NCBI GenBank assembly: GCA_032622095.1
Contig: CP136067.1
Coordinates: forward strand, 90,884,707-90,948,706
Reading direction: 5' to 3'
Source: Siphonodentalium dalli
Lineage: Eukaryota > Mollusca > Scaphopoda > Gadilida > Siphonodentaliidae
Length of the DNA stretch: 64,000 bases
Below are positions 26,961-39,300 of the stretch, in pieces. The notes under the pieces were generated by a model that was not told the origin of the DNA, made no database searches, and saw only the letters and a program-made list of their open reading frames with translations. The position numbers and the translations under genes were made by a program. Each line of letters starts with the position of its first letter. Position 1 is the first letter of the stretch.

Positions 26961-27169
26961 TCAGAACAGGTGACACAATACTGGAAATCCGTTAACACCT
27001 ATGCCGCCATACATCTTGTAGAATCCAAGTGTGTGTACGATAGCCAAGTACATTTCTCCATTATCCTGACCTGGATACCATTCTACGAGCGGTACCGATA
27101 GGTCGTCGTGAGTGTACATGGTATCTGTGGAACTAGATCTAGATCTGCAGCCGTCGATGTAAAGATATC
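26961..27169 (-). CDS. C-type-lectin-like domain, terminal exon
   Basis: On the minus strand a 3' splice acceptor (TGTCATTTCAG) is followed by an exon encoding YLYIDGCRSR, MYTHDDLSVPLVEWYPGQD, MYLAIVHTLGFYKMYGG and FPVLCHLF, then TGA. This is the second half of a C-type lectin fold (the W..DG..L.Y..W....P / F.C region) but lacks most Ca-binding residues. The first codon is split, with one base from the previous exon. A paralogous exon with the same acceptor, phase and ending lies at 52207-52409. The upstream exons (higher coordinates on this strand) were not found in the window, so the gene may be partial or degenerate. Confidence 0.6.
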
Positions 27170-27179
27170 CTGAAATGAC

Positions 27180-28130
27180 AACACTGTATTACACAACCAC
27201 ACCCATGTAATTATACAAGCTTAGTCTGATTTAGCAGAGTTATTTCCATTCTACTTAAATAATTGCGTACTTACATTAAGTACCTGGATGTATATTTGAG
27301 ATATATCATATTAAATTTCTATGGTTGGTTGGTTGGCACATGTGGAGGAAGAAATACCGCACACAAGGTTAATATTAGTGGGACACCACAGCATTAGACT
27401 TGCCCCTGCACGTGCACCGCGTGCAAGTTTAGAATGGCCGAATGAGCTACATACCGAACAGACGGAGTCACCGTGGCATCGGCTATACCAACCAACACTC
27501 TTATTATGCTACTAACGATAAGAATATATGTGTACTTCCCAAAATGCTGGAACATGTAATACTGATTGTTGACCCATTTCAAACCCGTCCTATCCTTTCA
27601 GTGGTACAGCCGTAATCATGACCCAGAGGAGGGTTGTCAAAACGATCTATGCTTACACTAGTTTGTAGGGTCGAATACCATGCGTGATTAATATGCAGTC
27701 TGAGCAACCACAGTGTCTGGATATACCATTGACACGGGGTTGCAACTGTCCTGCGAGGCTGACACCCCTTCCGAATTTCGTTTCAGTTCTTATCCGATCT
27801 GGTCAAGGTCACTGGGGTAAATGGTAAATAACGGAAGTTTTCAGTAACAGATACATAGGCAATTCATTTGTTGAATATACCTTTCCGGTTACGTCAACTA
27901 TCAACACATCCTAGTTTGAAATTGTTAAGTAAATGTGGAATAGTATAATTTATCCAGTTTCCAAATTGTTCAAGTTCACTATTGAGGCGATCGGTTCACT
28001 ACCCGAACATCTATGCAAAAGTTTTGGTAAAATAAGTGTGTATATGTTGGAACTAAAACTTCACAATAGACTCACTGCTGAAATTAATCGCCCTATTGTT
28101 ATTGTCGGTGTGACTAAACACCGCCCGATC
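27180..28130. other. no supported gene
   Basis: I see only short open frames without recognisable content. A TGTGTCTGGATATACC-rich stretch and a GGTCAAGGTCA word at about 27,802 are the only patterns. Confidence 0.5.
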
Positions 28131-28968
28131 CAGCCCGGACCCCCCATATGGACTATATGAGTGATTTTAAGGGCAATATAAGTTCAGGGGTGTCATGGAA
28201 ACCCACTCAGGGTCGCTATTAACCCTCAAAATGCCGGCATCGGCGAAAATGTTCGCCGCGAAATGAAGCTAACAGCCCGGACCGCCCCTGCTGCGTCCAG
28301 GTGTGATTTTAGTATTCATATCTGTGCGAGGGTGTTAATGAAACCCAAATACGCACGGAGAGTGGTCAAGGTCAAATGGAAGTGCCGCTTATTAACCCCT
28401 AAACTTCCCAGATTCAGCCAGAATTACAAAATTGCGCCCCCAATAAACAAACTCACAGCCCGGACCCCCTTAATGTCCTCGTACTTCTAATAACCCCATA
28501 CATATGTGTTGTGGAACTACCCTCGACTACACTCACGAAAATACAAGGGCGAGTCGCCCACAAATGCCTGGCAATTAACCCCCAAAATGCAGCCATCGAC
28601 TATTATGTTTACCCATAACGACGCTGACAGCCCGGACCAGCCCGGACCATCCCGGTCCAGCCCGGACCCCCATATGGACTATATGAGTGATTTTAAGGCC
28701 AATATGAGTGCAGGGGTGTCATCGAAACCCACTCAGGGTCGCTATTAACCCTCAAAATGCGGCATCGGCGGAAATGTTCGCCGCGAAATGAAGCTAACAG
28801 CCCGGACCGCCCCTGTTGCGTCCAGGTGTGATTTTAGTATTCATATATGTGCGAGGGTGCAACATGTTAATGAAATCCAAATACGCACGGAGAGTGGTCA
28901 AGGTCAAACGGAAGTGCCGCTTATTAACCCCTAAACTTCCCATATTCAGCCAGAATTACAAAATTGCG
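28131..28968. repeat. ~305-bp direct repeat pair (28131-28436 and 28658-28968)
   Basis: Both copies run CAGCCCGGACCCC-CATATGGAC, GAAACCCACTCAGGGTCGC, GTTCGCCGCGAAATGAAGC, GCGTCCAGGTGTGATTTTAG, GTGGTCAAGGTCAAA-GGAAG and end in CAGAATTACAAAATTGCG, with about 5% difference. The 220 bp between them contains further CAGCCCGGACC words (28,628-28,668), suggesting a longer decayed tandem array. Short open frames within the copies are not genes. Confidence 0.85.
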
Positions 28969-29114
28969 GGCTGTTTGATTGAAAGATCGCCCTCCTTTCA
29001 ACTCGGTTTCTAATTATGGATACATCACTCGCATGTGTATTGGAATTATTTGCACACGATTACACTCAACTTGTATTAAGAATAGTCAGGGATGGCACCA
29101 GAAAATCCCCGACA

Positions 29115-29132
29115 GGGGGGGGGGGGGGGGGG
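29115..29132 (+). repeat. homopolymer of 18 G
   Basis: GACA is followed by 18 G residues and then CTAC. The run could form a G-quadruplex or simply be an assembly-sensitive homopolymer. Confidence 0.8.
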
Positions 29133-29479
29133 CTACACTAAATTACACCATATTGCCTGTTGGTGTGCGAAATGAGAGCAGATAGTGTGTGTGGGGAACC
29201 AATGAACAAAACCATATTGAAGTAATTATAGTCCCTTAGCTGAAGCCTGGAGAATTCTAATAGATCTGCAGTTGCTTATGATTGATGAACATTATCACAT
29301 AACTGATGATACCCCGCCTGTTTGGTGGCAGTCTAGACAGTTTGACCTACATTCTCTGCAGTACTACCGTTGGAGTTTGACCTATATTCTCCGCCCACGC
29401 ATTGCATCATGGTATATTTGTATGCCGGTTGTGCATGTCCGGACATGACCCGTTGGTTATATCCAATGGGATAATGTTA

Positions 29480-29800
29480 AAGTGACACTCGCATTGAAAA
29501 CTTCAAAAAATTCAAAACTTCAAAAATTTCAAAAACTTCCAAAATTTCAAAAATTTCAAAAACTTCAAAAATTTCAAAAACTTCAAAAATTTATAAAATT
29601 TCAAAAACTTCAAAAATCTCAAAAAATTTCAAAAAAGTTTAAAAACTTCAAAATACTAAAAAATTTCAAAAAACTTAAAAAACTTTTCAAAAAGAAACAA
29701 AAATGAAAAACAGAAAAAAAATTCATAAATTAAAAAAATATGAAAAACTTAAAAAACTTCAACTTTTTCTAAAATTCAAAAATAATTTAAAATTAAATTA
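29480..29800 (+). repeat. degenerate CTTCAAAAATTTCAAAA array (mirror copy at about 42,870-43,190)
   Basis: Around 30 imperfect copies of an 8-10 bp word made of TTCAAAA and CTTCAAAA. The 74-codon open frame across it (Lys/Phe/Gln only) is a repeat artefact. Confidence 0.85.
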
Positions 29801-30670
29801 AAATTAACTGTCTTTTAATATATCTAACCCACTGCCACTTCTAAGGGTTCCACACTACACCTGAGGGGATATTGAGTGGTCTACACATGTCTCCTAAACC
29901 CTAGAATAAGATCCAGCCCATAAGAAACACTGCCTCCTGCAATGCCTGTCATTGGAATCTGACGCAATCCCTACTTCTGGCGCAATGCCTGAGTCATTGG
30001 AATCTGGCGCAATCCCTACTTCCGGCGCAACGCCTGAGTCATTGGAATCTGACGCAATCCCTCGTGAAACCTACCGGCTGACTCCACACCCATCGGCTAA
30101 ACGTTGTATCACATGCTTATTATTTGATCATATCGTGGAAATTCAATGTTTTGTCATCACTCATGAGATATAACTCATATCCACTGAAAAAGGGTGGATA
30201 TCCTCTATTTATTTATAATTTTTTCTTTGTTATCTTTTTTTTATCCCTCTTTTTTATCTACCACTTCCTGTTTTTATTCGCTCTTCTTTTCTTACAACTT
30301 CTAATCCCTCATAATCTTCGAATATCCACTTTCATCTCCAAGTTTTTGAAAAAATTCCTTGTTTAGTAGCACCTCCAGATGGGCTCTATAGAATTTGAAC
30401 GAGGCATCCATCTTGGATATTACTCTTTCTATGACTAAATCCGTTAGCACGCTCTACAGATGTCATATAGGTAGCACGCTCTACAGATGTCATATAGGCC
30501 TCTTCACATCTTGTTTTCCATAATTTATTCATTCCTAATCGCTCCATTGACTGTAACAAATTAAATTACCCCCTCCCCCTGTATTTAGAATACATCCTTG
30601 ATTATTAATATTTCCTCCTTTCATGGTGTGCATGTTCCCTGGGACATCTTTGCTAATGTGAAGCCACACC

Positions 30671-30716
<46 letters not shown>
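30671..30716. repeat. TA dinucleotide repeat in the left palindrome arm
   Basis: About 23 TA units lie here, against about 27 at the mirrored position 41,938-41,991. The length difference is the main indel seen between the arms. Confidence 0.85.
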
Positions 30717-30717
<1 letters not shown>

Positions 30718-32159
30718 ACTTTAAAAGCCCGCGAAAATATTACTCATATTATAGACTTCCCTTTGAAGACCTTTGTATGTGACAATGATCCGTAATATTG
30801 TTTCTAAGTGACACTGGCCAGTGAAACTGATACTACGGGTATGAACTAGCCAACTTCACATCGTAACAATAATAAAAGGGACACTTCATCTATATCAGTC
30901 TCAAAACGTGTTGGTACACATCTGTGTGGAAACTAAAACCAATCACGCTTCGTCCGTCATCCGTACATAATTGTAATATAATTTTCTCAGAAACCACGGG
31001 ATCCCTTTGGCTGAAATTTGGTCTCAACATGGGATCAGAAATTATCCATGGAAGACAACAGTGTCCGTGTGGGGAGAAGCTTCGTAGTGTTTCGCTGTTG
31101 CCATGGTGTTTGTTTGGGTATAGGCATGGGTGGTGAGTGTGGTTCTCATATGGTCTGAACTAGCCTTTACTGACTGAGGTAATTTAGTGCACATGTCATC
31201 ACTTCACTGATAACCATTATATGGTCAAATCCCTACACTATCAAACGCAATGTTTCAATAATGGGTTTTCTTAAAATTTTGACTAAATATTGGTTATATT
31301 ATACTCATCAGCGATCCTTCTTAATAACGCTCTGTATATTTTCAAACGCATTGCACTAAATGGGTTTGGAATGGCCATACAGGAAAGGAGAAACTGAGGT
31401 CCTGGGTAGGTCGACTGCATATAGCAGTATATATGGGGTACATACATGGACAGCAATGGGTTCCTCGTGGCTTCTGGTCTACACATGACATATTAAAGTT
31501 AACCACACCCATCGCCGCGCCTTTATTGGGCTATGAAGCGCCATACAGGCTCGAATCATGGCCTTCGCCATGTGTTTCTATTTGAACCCACATTAGTAAC
31601 TAAATAAAATCTTTCTCTCCAGGTTGTTTCACGCCATAACCTTGATTTGGAAAGCTTGAAGGGCCAATTAAGCTTCAATTTAAATCCCAACATTTTCTTA
31701 TTTGAAGAACGTATCTGGTTAAACATGTCCACCATAGTAAGCTCATTTAATTCAAAGAGCTTCACACATAGTCCCACTAGTAATGATGTGTCGTTATTTA
31801 CTGCAGAAATGGTCATATATATAAAATACAATACAACACATTTTGGTCACATACCTTAAAGGTGCACGTCACTTTCGCAAGATATCTAACTGACCATGTA
31901 TAGAGTGGAATGACATGTCGTGTATCAAATGTATAATCAGTTCCAGTATTTCGTCCATAAGGCAGTTTTGGTTGTAACATCATTGTGTATGACGGTTCAT
32001 TCATATGATACCTTAGCGGTTGCACACGATACTGTCTGTTGTATTTTATGTCTTATATCATGTATATTAATTGCTCCATGGATGGTAGGAGTATGGCATT
32101 GGTGTCTGGTTCTTCGATGTATTCTAGTCATAGTTCATTCATATTATTACTCTAAAATC

Positions 32160-33420
32160 TCCATTAAATGGAGAAACTAAAGAGCCCATATTATGTAGAC
32201 TAGTGTATAAATACTTACTTCATGCATTATTTTCATCAATTATATGTATTATAACTCCCATCAAGATAGGCTGTTATACAGAGGAAACAAAGCATGTACC
32301 AAGTGACAGTCTGTACCAAGTGACAGTCTCATGTCACGAAAGGCCTACTATGTGGACACATGTTCTTATCAAAACGCTCTATTATGTAGGGGGTTATCAA
32401 CCATTGGTCTGGAAAAGGCATACGAGCGGAACGCGTGTATACACATTTATTCGATGTACTCTTTAATCTTCGATTTCTCTTTATTGTCGTTAATTTATAG
32501 CATTATTAGTAGGAATCTAAACTCGCCGTTATATTGAGAAAATAATGCGTCAATACCAGTCAATACTGCTTTATTGGCGGTAAATGAAATTATTGAATCA
32601 TGTATCACAGCTAAACAAGCGAGACAACTGATCACAACACAAAAATTAGTAATATTTCTGAAGCCTTGAGTGGTTTGTAATACACAGTGTAAATTTTCAT
32701 TATTGCTACCATTTAAGGAAACATGCCCCCGATAGGGCTACTATGCGAACACATGTCTATATTAATTTCACATATTCCTTACCGTTCATTCATATATACT
32801 CCAAGCTCTCTGTTAATACAGAGGCATCAAAACATTGGTCTGGAAAAGACCTACTATGTGGATGCGTGTATACATATTTACTTGATGTATTCTTTAATCG
32901 TTCATTTCTCTTTATTATCGTTCATTTATAGCATTATTAGAAGAAATTTAGTCTAAAATCTCCATTACATGGAGACAATAAAGAGCCCATATGGTGTAGA
33001 CTAATGCATAAATACTTCATGTATTCTTTTCACCAATTATATGTATTGTACATCCTATATATTTAGTCTGTTATACAGAGGAAACAAAGCATGTACTACG
33101 TGGCAGTTTCATATGACGATAAGACCTACTATGTGAACACATGTGCATATTAATTTCACATATTCTTCTCAAAACGCTCTATTTTATACGGGGGTATCAA
33201 ACATTGGTCTGGAAAAAGCCTGCTATGTGGACGCGTGTATACATATTGACTTCATATATGCATTCATAGTTCATTTCTCTTAATTGTCGTTCATTTAATA
33301 GCATTATTAGTAGAAATATAGTCTAAAACCGTCGGTATATGGATAATATATAGCGTCAATACTGTTTTATTGTTGGTAGCTCAAATTATTGCATCATGTA
33401 TCGCAACTAAACAAGCGAGA
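32160..33420. repeat. three degenerate tandem units of about 400 bp (mirrored at about 39,240-40,500)
   Basis: Repeated landmarks are CTCCATTA-ATGGAGA, AAAGAGCCCATAT, AGAGGAAACAAAGCATGTAC, CCTACTATGTGGA.AC, ATTGGTCTGGAAAAG and TTTATAGCATTATTAG. The short open frames (for example 32723-32956) lie within the repeat and change frame between units. Confidence 0.75.
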
Positions 33421-34789
33421 CAACTCATAAATTCTTAATAGTTCAGATGTCTATGGCAGTTCACAGAGTGTATATTTTCATTGTTGTTACCATTTTAGTG
33501 CATAAATTACTTATTTCTGTGTAAGAACGCTGGTCTCCATTGTTGTTATGATTGTGCCTATAACTGTCCATATTCTTAAAGCAAGTACGGTACCTCTATG
33601 TGATATGATGTATAAAAATTTCCATTTTCACAGGTAAATCACGTATAAACGCTCTTTAATGTATAGTTAAACTGAGTTTTCACATGCAGGGCTATGTCTT
33701 TGTGGACTATATACGTGGTATACTTCAGTATATACACGCAGTGAATGTGTTCTAAGTATGCGTATCTGATTTATGTATACGTCCGTGTTTCTTAAAGCAA
33801 ATCCAATACATATTAGTGCGTTATATTATGATGTACATTAAGTGCCCTTTTCACTGTTAAATCAAGTAAAAAAGCCCTCTACTATAGTTAACTATTCAGT
33901 TCCACATACGCTATAAGCTCTATGGTGGTCCGGTGTGTCTTATCAATATGCCATTATATGCACGAATGTAATGTGTTCAAATATGTGGGTTATGATGTAT
34001 ACTTTAATGTTAAAGTATATAAGCACTCTTTAAGATATGCATATGCAGAATGTTGCCTCTTTACACTGACAGAAAAAAAAGGAATATATAATTTTGAATA
34101 CTACTCTTCATAAAACGTTAGAAAACCATAATCTAACAACTAATATCGAAGAACAATGTAATTACTTGATAAGCATTGTAAATATTTCGTCTGTTTTAAA
34201 TAAAATGGAAATATTTCGTCTATTTGAAATACAGTTGGAAGCAACAATCAAGTATTTATATGAAATTTGGACCAAAATCTTATAATTTGAGAAAACGTAT
34301 ATAATTTCTATCGAAGTCTTATAATAAAGGAAGGCTTTGTGCGAATCCATTCGGTCTAATGTGTGAATGTGTTCATCATCGCAAATATAATGATGCAGAA
34401 ATGAATATTTCCTAGAAAAATGTTAACATAGCTTGTATTTAACCGAAATAATATAGCATTTGAGTTAAAATGTTTCATATTAGGACCATAACGAACCAAT
34501 GCATAAAAATACAATATTTTGTTTTTCATTCTCGATCAAAATAATGCAGGGTTGTCAATTATCAACAAAAAACAAATACTTTGAAACAAACACGATGACA
34601 TAAGAACGAATATCCAAGAGCTAGTGTGAAAATAACCCTCACATTTATAAAAAAAAACAATAAAAATTCAGTTTTCGAGTAAGTCCTTCATAATTATTGA
34701 ATGTTTTCGTCTATGTTGGATCAAATTTGACACAAAAATCAATTAGCTCACTAACAGTTCGCGCAATATCTCATATTTTGAGAAAACGT

Positions 34790-35950
34790 TTGCATTTTTA
34801 GACAACAATATTGCTAGTGAAGGTGAATATTTCATCCTGGAACTCATGAAATATGATAAAAATAGATGTAAAGACACTTCACGAGACCTCATATCTTTGA
34901 GTTATGAACATAAAGTCATCTCATAGTGCCAATGTACCCCATAATTTGGTCAGGAGAAATTTGTATTTCATATTTGACCCTTCATCTATGGTAAAAAATG
35001 AATTAAGGGACATGGGAGTGGTGTCCTAGACATTGACCTAGAGCATAAATTGACTCAATTTTGCAATTTTAGGCAACATTCTTGCCAGGGAAAGTGTATA
35101 TTTCATGTTGGAACTCATCAAATGTGATAAACATGCATCAAAAGGCACTTACTGAGCTCTGATGACTTTGAGTTATGACAACAACGGCATCTCATACTAG
35201 ATTGTAAGCCATAATTTGGTCAGGAAAAGTGTAAATTTCATATTTTATCCTACATGTGTTTTAACAATCAATGTAATTACACCCCATCGGTCGCCTAGAC
35301 ACAGCGTAAATGTTCTCAAGTTTTCAACTGTAGGCCACAATGTCGGCAGTGAAGGTAAACATTTCATGTTGGAACCCATGAAATGTGATAAAATGGATAA
35401 AAAGACACTTCATGAGTACTTATGACTGAGTTATGAACATAAAGGGACCTCATAGTGTATTGTAGGTCATAATTTGGTCAGGAAAATTGTAAATTTCATG
35501 TCTTAAGCTCCATGTGTTTTAAAAATATATTTAATTACAGCCATTGGGTCCCTAGAGATCAATCCACAGTCCATATGTAGTCCATATGCATTTTTAGGGA
35601 ACAGTATTGCTAGCGAAGGTGAACATTCCATGCTGGAACTCATGAAATATGATAAAAATAGATGAAAAGACACTTTCTGAGGCCTTGGTCAGGAGAAATG
35701 TGTATTGTATTTTGACCCTTGAGGCGTGGTAGCAATCAATGAAATTACACCCCATGGTATCCTCAGATATGAAGCAACATCATAAATGCACTCAGTTTTG
35801 GCAATTTAGAAAACATTGTTGATAGGGAAGTTGTACATGTCATGTTGGAACTGGTGAAATGTGATAATAATTGATCAAAAGACACTCGATGAGCCCTGAT
35901 GGGTTTCAATTATGGTCATAAAGGCATCTGATAGTGTCATTATACAACGG
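34790..35950. repeat. five degenerate tandem units of about 250 bp (mirrored at about 36,703-37,865)
   Basis: Each unit carries a variant of TAGTGAAGGTGAA-ATTTCATG, GGAACTCATGAAATATGATAAAAA, AAAGACACTTCATGAG, GAGTTATGA.CATAAAGG and ATAATTTGGTCAGGA. Some units are truncated. No protein is conserved between units. Confidence 0.75.
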
Positions 35951-36159
35951 GGAAATTTGTGAAGCGCTAACAAAGCGTATCTACACGGTGTTATACGATC
36001 CAAAATGATCCTGATATAAGAAATGCAATCTAGATCATACTCAGTATCTTCGTATCGACTGAATATATCGTTATTCGATGGTGTTCCCGACATACCTCCG
36101 TCTTTACTTTTCTTATGCCTTTGTAAATTGTAGTTCGTCGATAATATATTTCTGCACAA
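35875..36159 (-). CDS. small ORF beside the palindrome centre with a partial zinc-finger motif (left copy)
   Basis: Reading outward from the centre, this frame contains HGCHLCRNILSTNYNLQRHKK, resembling the first part of a C2H2 finger (CxxC, Leu, Arg-His), but the second zinc-binding His or Cys is not in its expected place. It then continues through DGGMSGTPSNNDIFSRYEDTE and ISYIRIILDRITPCRYALL. The nominal start is TTG; the frame is open only a few codons further up, so a spliced upstream exon or decay is possible. Its end merges with the tandem repeat (TIIETHQGSSSVF). The mirrored copy at 36494-36778 is identical. I cannot name it and it may be non-coding. Confidence 0.3.
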   Translation of the reverse strand: MCRNILSTNYNLQRHKKSKDGGMSGTPSNNDIFSRYEDTEYDLDCISYIRIILDRITPCRYALLALHKFPRCIMTLSDAFMTIIETHQGSSSVF

Positions 36160-36312
36160 ATGGCACCCGTGTATTGTCTCGAATCATGGGAAGAACTATC
36201 GTCCTTATACCAGCGAAAAGATGAGCGAATATGGTGTGGTATTATAAACTCGCCGCCTTCGTACCTCTATTTATCGTTTAAAGTTATTGTTCTTAGATAA
36301 AAAATTGGCGCG

Positions 36313-36340
36313 CGTGCGGCCCCCTCATCCCCACTGCCGC
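36313..36340. other. 28-bp GC-rich spacer at the centre of the giant palindrome
   Basis: CGTGCGGCCCCCTCATCC followed by CCACTGCCGC separates the two arms. It is strikingly GC-rich and C-rich against AT-rich arms. Confidence 0.9.
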
Positions 36341-39300
36341 CGCGCCAATTTTTTATCTAAGAACAATAACTCTAAACGATAAATAGAGGTACGAAGGCGG
36401 CGAGTTTATAATACCACACCATATTCGCTCATCTTTTCGCTGGTATAAGGACGATAGTTCTTCCCATGATTCGAGACAATACACGGGTGCCATTTGTGCA
36501 GAAATATATTATCGACGAACTACAATTTACAAAGGCATAAGAAAAGTAAAGACGGAGGTATGTCGGGAACACCATCGAATAACGATATATTCAGTCGATA
36601 CGAAGATACTGAGTATGATCTAGATTGCATTTCTTATATCAGGATCATTTTGGATCGTATAACACCGTGTAGATACGCTTTGTTAGCGCTTCACAAATTT
36701 CCCCGTTGTATAATGACACTATCAGATGCCTTTATGACCATAATTGAAACCCATCAGGGCTCATCGAGTGTCTTTTGATCAATTATTATCACATTTCACC
36801 AGTTCCAACATGACATGTACAACTTCCCTATCAACAATGTTTTCTAAATTGCCAAAACTGAGTGCATTTATGATGTTGCTTCATATCTGAGGATACCATG
36901 GGGTGTAATTTCATTGATTGCTACCACGCCTCAAGGGTCAAAATACAATACACATTTCTCCTGACCAAGGCCTCAGAAAGTGTCTTTTCATCTATTTTTA
37001 TCATATTTCATGAGTTCCAGCATGGAATGTTCACCTTCGCTAGCAATACTGTTCCCTAAAATTGCATATGGACTACATATGGACTGTGGATTGATCTCTA
37101 GGGACCCAATGGCTGTAATTAAATATATTTTTAAAACACATGGAGCTTAAGACATGAAATTTACAATTTTCCTGACCAAATTATGACCTACAATACACTA
37201 TGAGGTCCCTTTATGTTCATAACTCAGTCATAAGTACTCATGAAGTGTCTTTTTATCCATTTTATCACATTTCATGGGTTCCAACATGAAATGTTTACCT
37301 TCACTGCCGACATTGTGGCCTACAGTTGAAAACTTGAGAACATTTACGCTGTGTCTAGGCGACCGATGGGGTGTAATTACATTGATTGTTAAAACACATG
37401 TAGGATAAAATATGAAATTTACACTTTTCCTGACCAAATTATGGCTTACAATCTAGTATGAGATGCCGTTGTTGTCATAACTCAAAGTCATCAGAGCTCA
37501 GTAAGTGCCTTTTGATGCATGTTTATCACATTTGATGAGTTCCAACATGAAATATACACTTTCCCTGGCAAGAATGTTGCCTAAAATTGCAAAATTGAGT
37601 CAATTTATGCTCTAGGTTAATGTCTAGGACACCACTCCCATGTCCCTTAATTCATTTTTTACCATAGATGAAGGGTCAAATATGAAATACATATTTCTCC
37701 TGACCAAATTATGGGGTACATTGGCACTATGAGATGACTTTATGTTCATAACTCAAAGATATGAGGTCTCGTGAAGTGTCTTTACATCTATTTTTATCAT
37801 ATTTCATGAGTTCCAGGATGAAATATTCACCTTCACTAGCAATATTGTTGTCTAAAAATGCAAACGTTTTCTCAAAATATGAGATATTGCGCGAACTGTT
37901 AGTGAGCTAATTGATTTTTGTGTCAAATTTGATCCAACATAGACGAAAACATTCAATAATTATGAAGGACTTACTCGAAAACTGAATTTTTATTGTTTTT
38001 TTTTTATAAATGTGAGGGTTATTTTCACACTAGCTCTTGGATATTCGTTCTTATGTCATCGTGTTTGTTTCAAAGTATTTGTTTTTTGTTGATAATTGAC
38101 AACCCTGCATTATTTTGATCGAGAATGAAAAACAAAATTTTGTATTTTTATGCATTGGTTCGTTATGGTCCTAATATGAAACATTTTAACTCAAATGCTA
38201 TATTATTTCGGTTAAATACAAGCTATGTTAACATTTTTCTAGGAAATATTCATTTCTGCATCATTATATTTGCGATGATGAACACATTCACACATTAGAC
38301 CGAATGGATTCGCACAAAGCCTTCCTTTATTATAAGACTTCGATAGAAATTATATACGTTTTCTCAAATTATAAGATTTTGGTCCAAATTTCATATAAAT
38401 ACTTGATTGTTGCTTCCAACTGTATTTCAAATAGACGAAATATTTCCATTTTATTTAAAACAGACGAAATATTTACAATGCTTATCAAGTAATTACATTG
38501 TTCTTCGATATTAGTTGTTAGATTATGGTTTTCTAACGTTTTATGAAGAGTAGTATTCAAAATTATATATTCCTTTTTTTTCTGTCAGTGTAAAGAGGCA
38601 ACATTCTGCATATGCATATCTTAAAGAGTGCTTATATACTTTAACATTAAAGTATACATCATAACCCACATATTTGAACACATTACATTCGTGCATATAA
38701 TGGCATATTGATAAGACACACCGGACCACCATAGAGCTTATAGCGTATGTGGAACTGAATAGTTAACTATAGTAGAGGGCTTTTTTACTTGATTTAACAG
38801 TGAAAAGGGCACTTAATGTACATCATAATATAACGCACTAATATGTATTGGATTTGCTTTAAGAAACACGGACGTATACATAAATCAGATACGCATACTT
38901 AGAACACATTCACTGCGTGTATATACTGAAGTATACCACGTATATAGTCCACAAAGACATAGCCCTGCATGTGAAAACTCAGTTTAACTATACATTAAAG
39001 AGCGTTTATACGTGATTTACCTGTGAAAATGGAAATTTTTATACATCATATCACATAGAGGTACCGTACTTGCTTTAAGAATATGGACAGTTATAGGCAC
39101 AATCATAACAACAATGGAGACCAGCGTTCTTACACAGAAATAAGTAATTTATGCACTAAAATGGTAACAACAATGAAAATATACACTCTGTGAACTGCCA
39201 TAGACATCAGAACTATTAAGAATTTATGAGTTGTCTCGCTTGTTTAGTTGCGATACATGATGCAATAATTTGAGCTACCAACAATAAAACAGTATTGACG

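Larger units (their letters stand above)
29304..36312 (+). repeat. left arm of a giant ~7-kb palindrome
   Basis: The arm is the reverse complement of 36341-43360. Landmarks that mirror one another: GATGATACCCCGCCTG at the outer end, the CTTCAAAAATTTC array, the TA microsatellite, a GCGCCTTTATTGGGC block, the tandem repeats at 31.9-33.4 and 34.8-35.95 kb, and TTAGATAAAAAATTGGCGCG at the inner end. Mirror coordinates sum to 72653 near the centre and 72664 toward the outside, the difference being the longer TA repeat in the right arm. I saw about ten substitutions (near 29956, 31443, 31707 and 35034 for example). No intact gene is recognised in the arm. Confidence 0.95.

Noticed and set aside
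29482-29706. 74-codon Lys/Phe/Gln frame
   Set aside because: Translation of a CTTCAAAAATTTC simple repeat.
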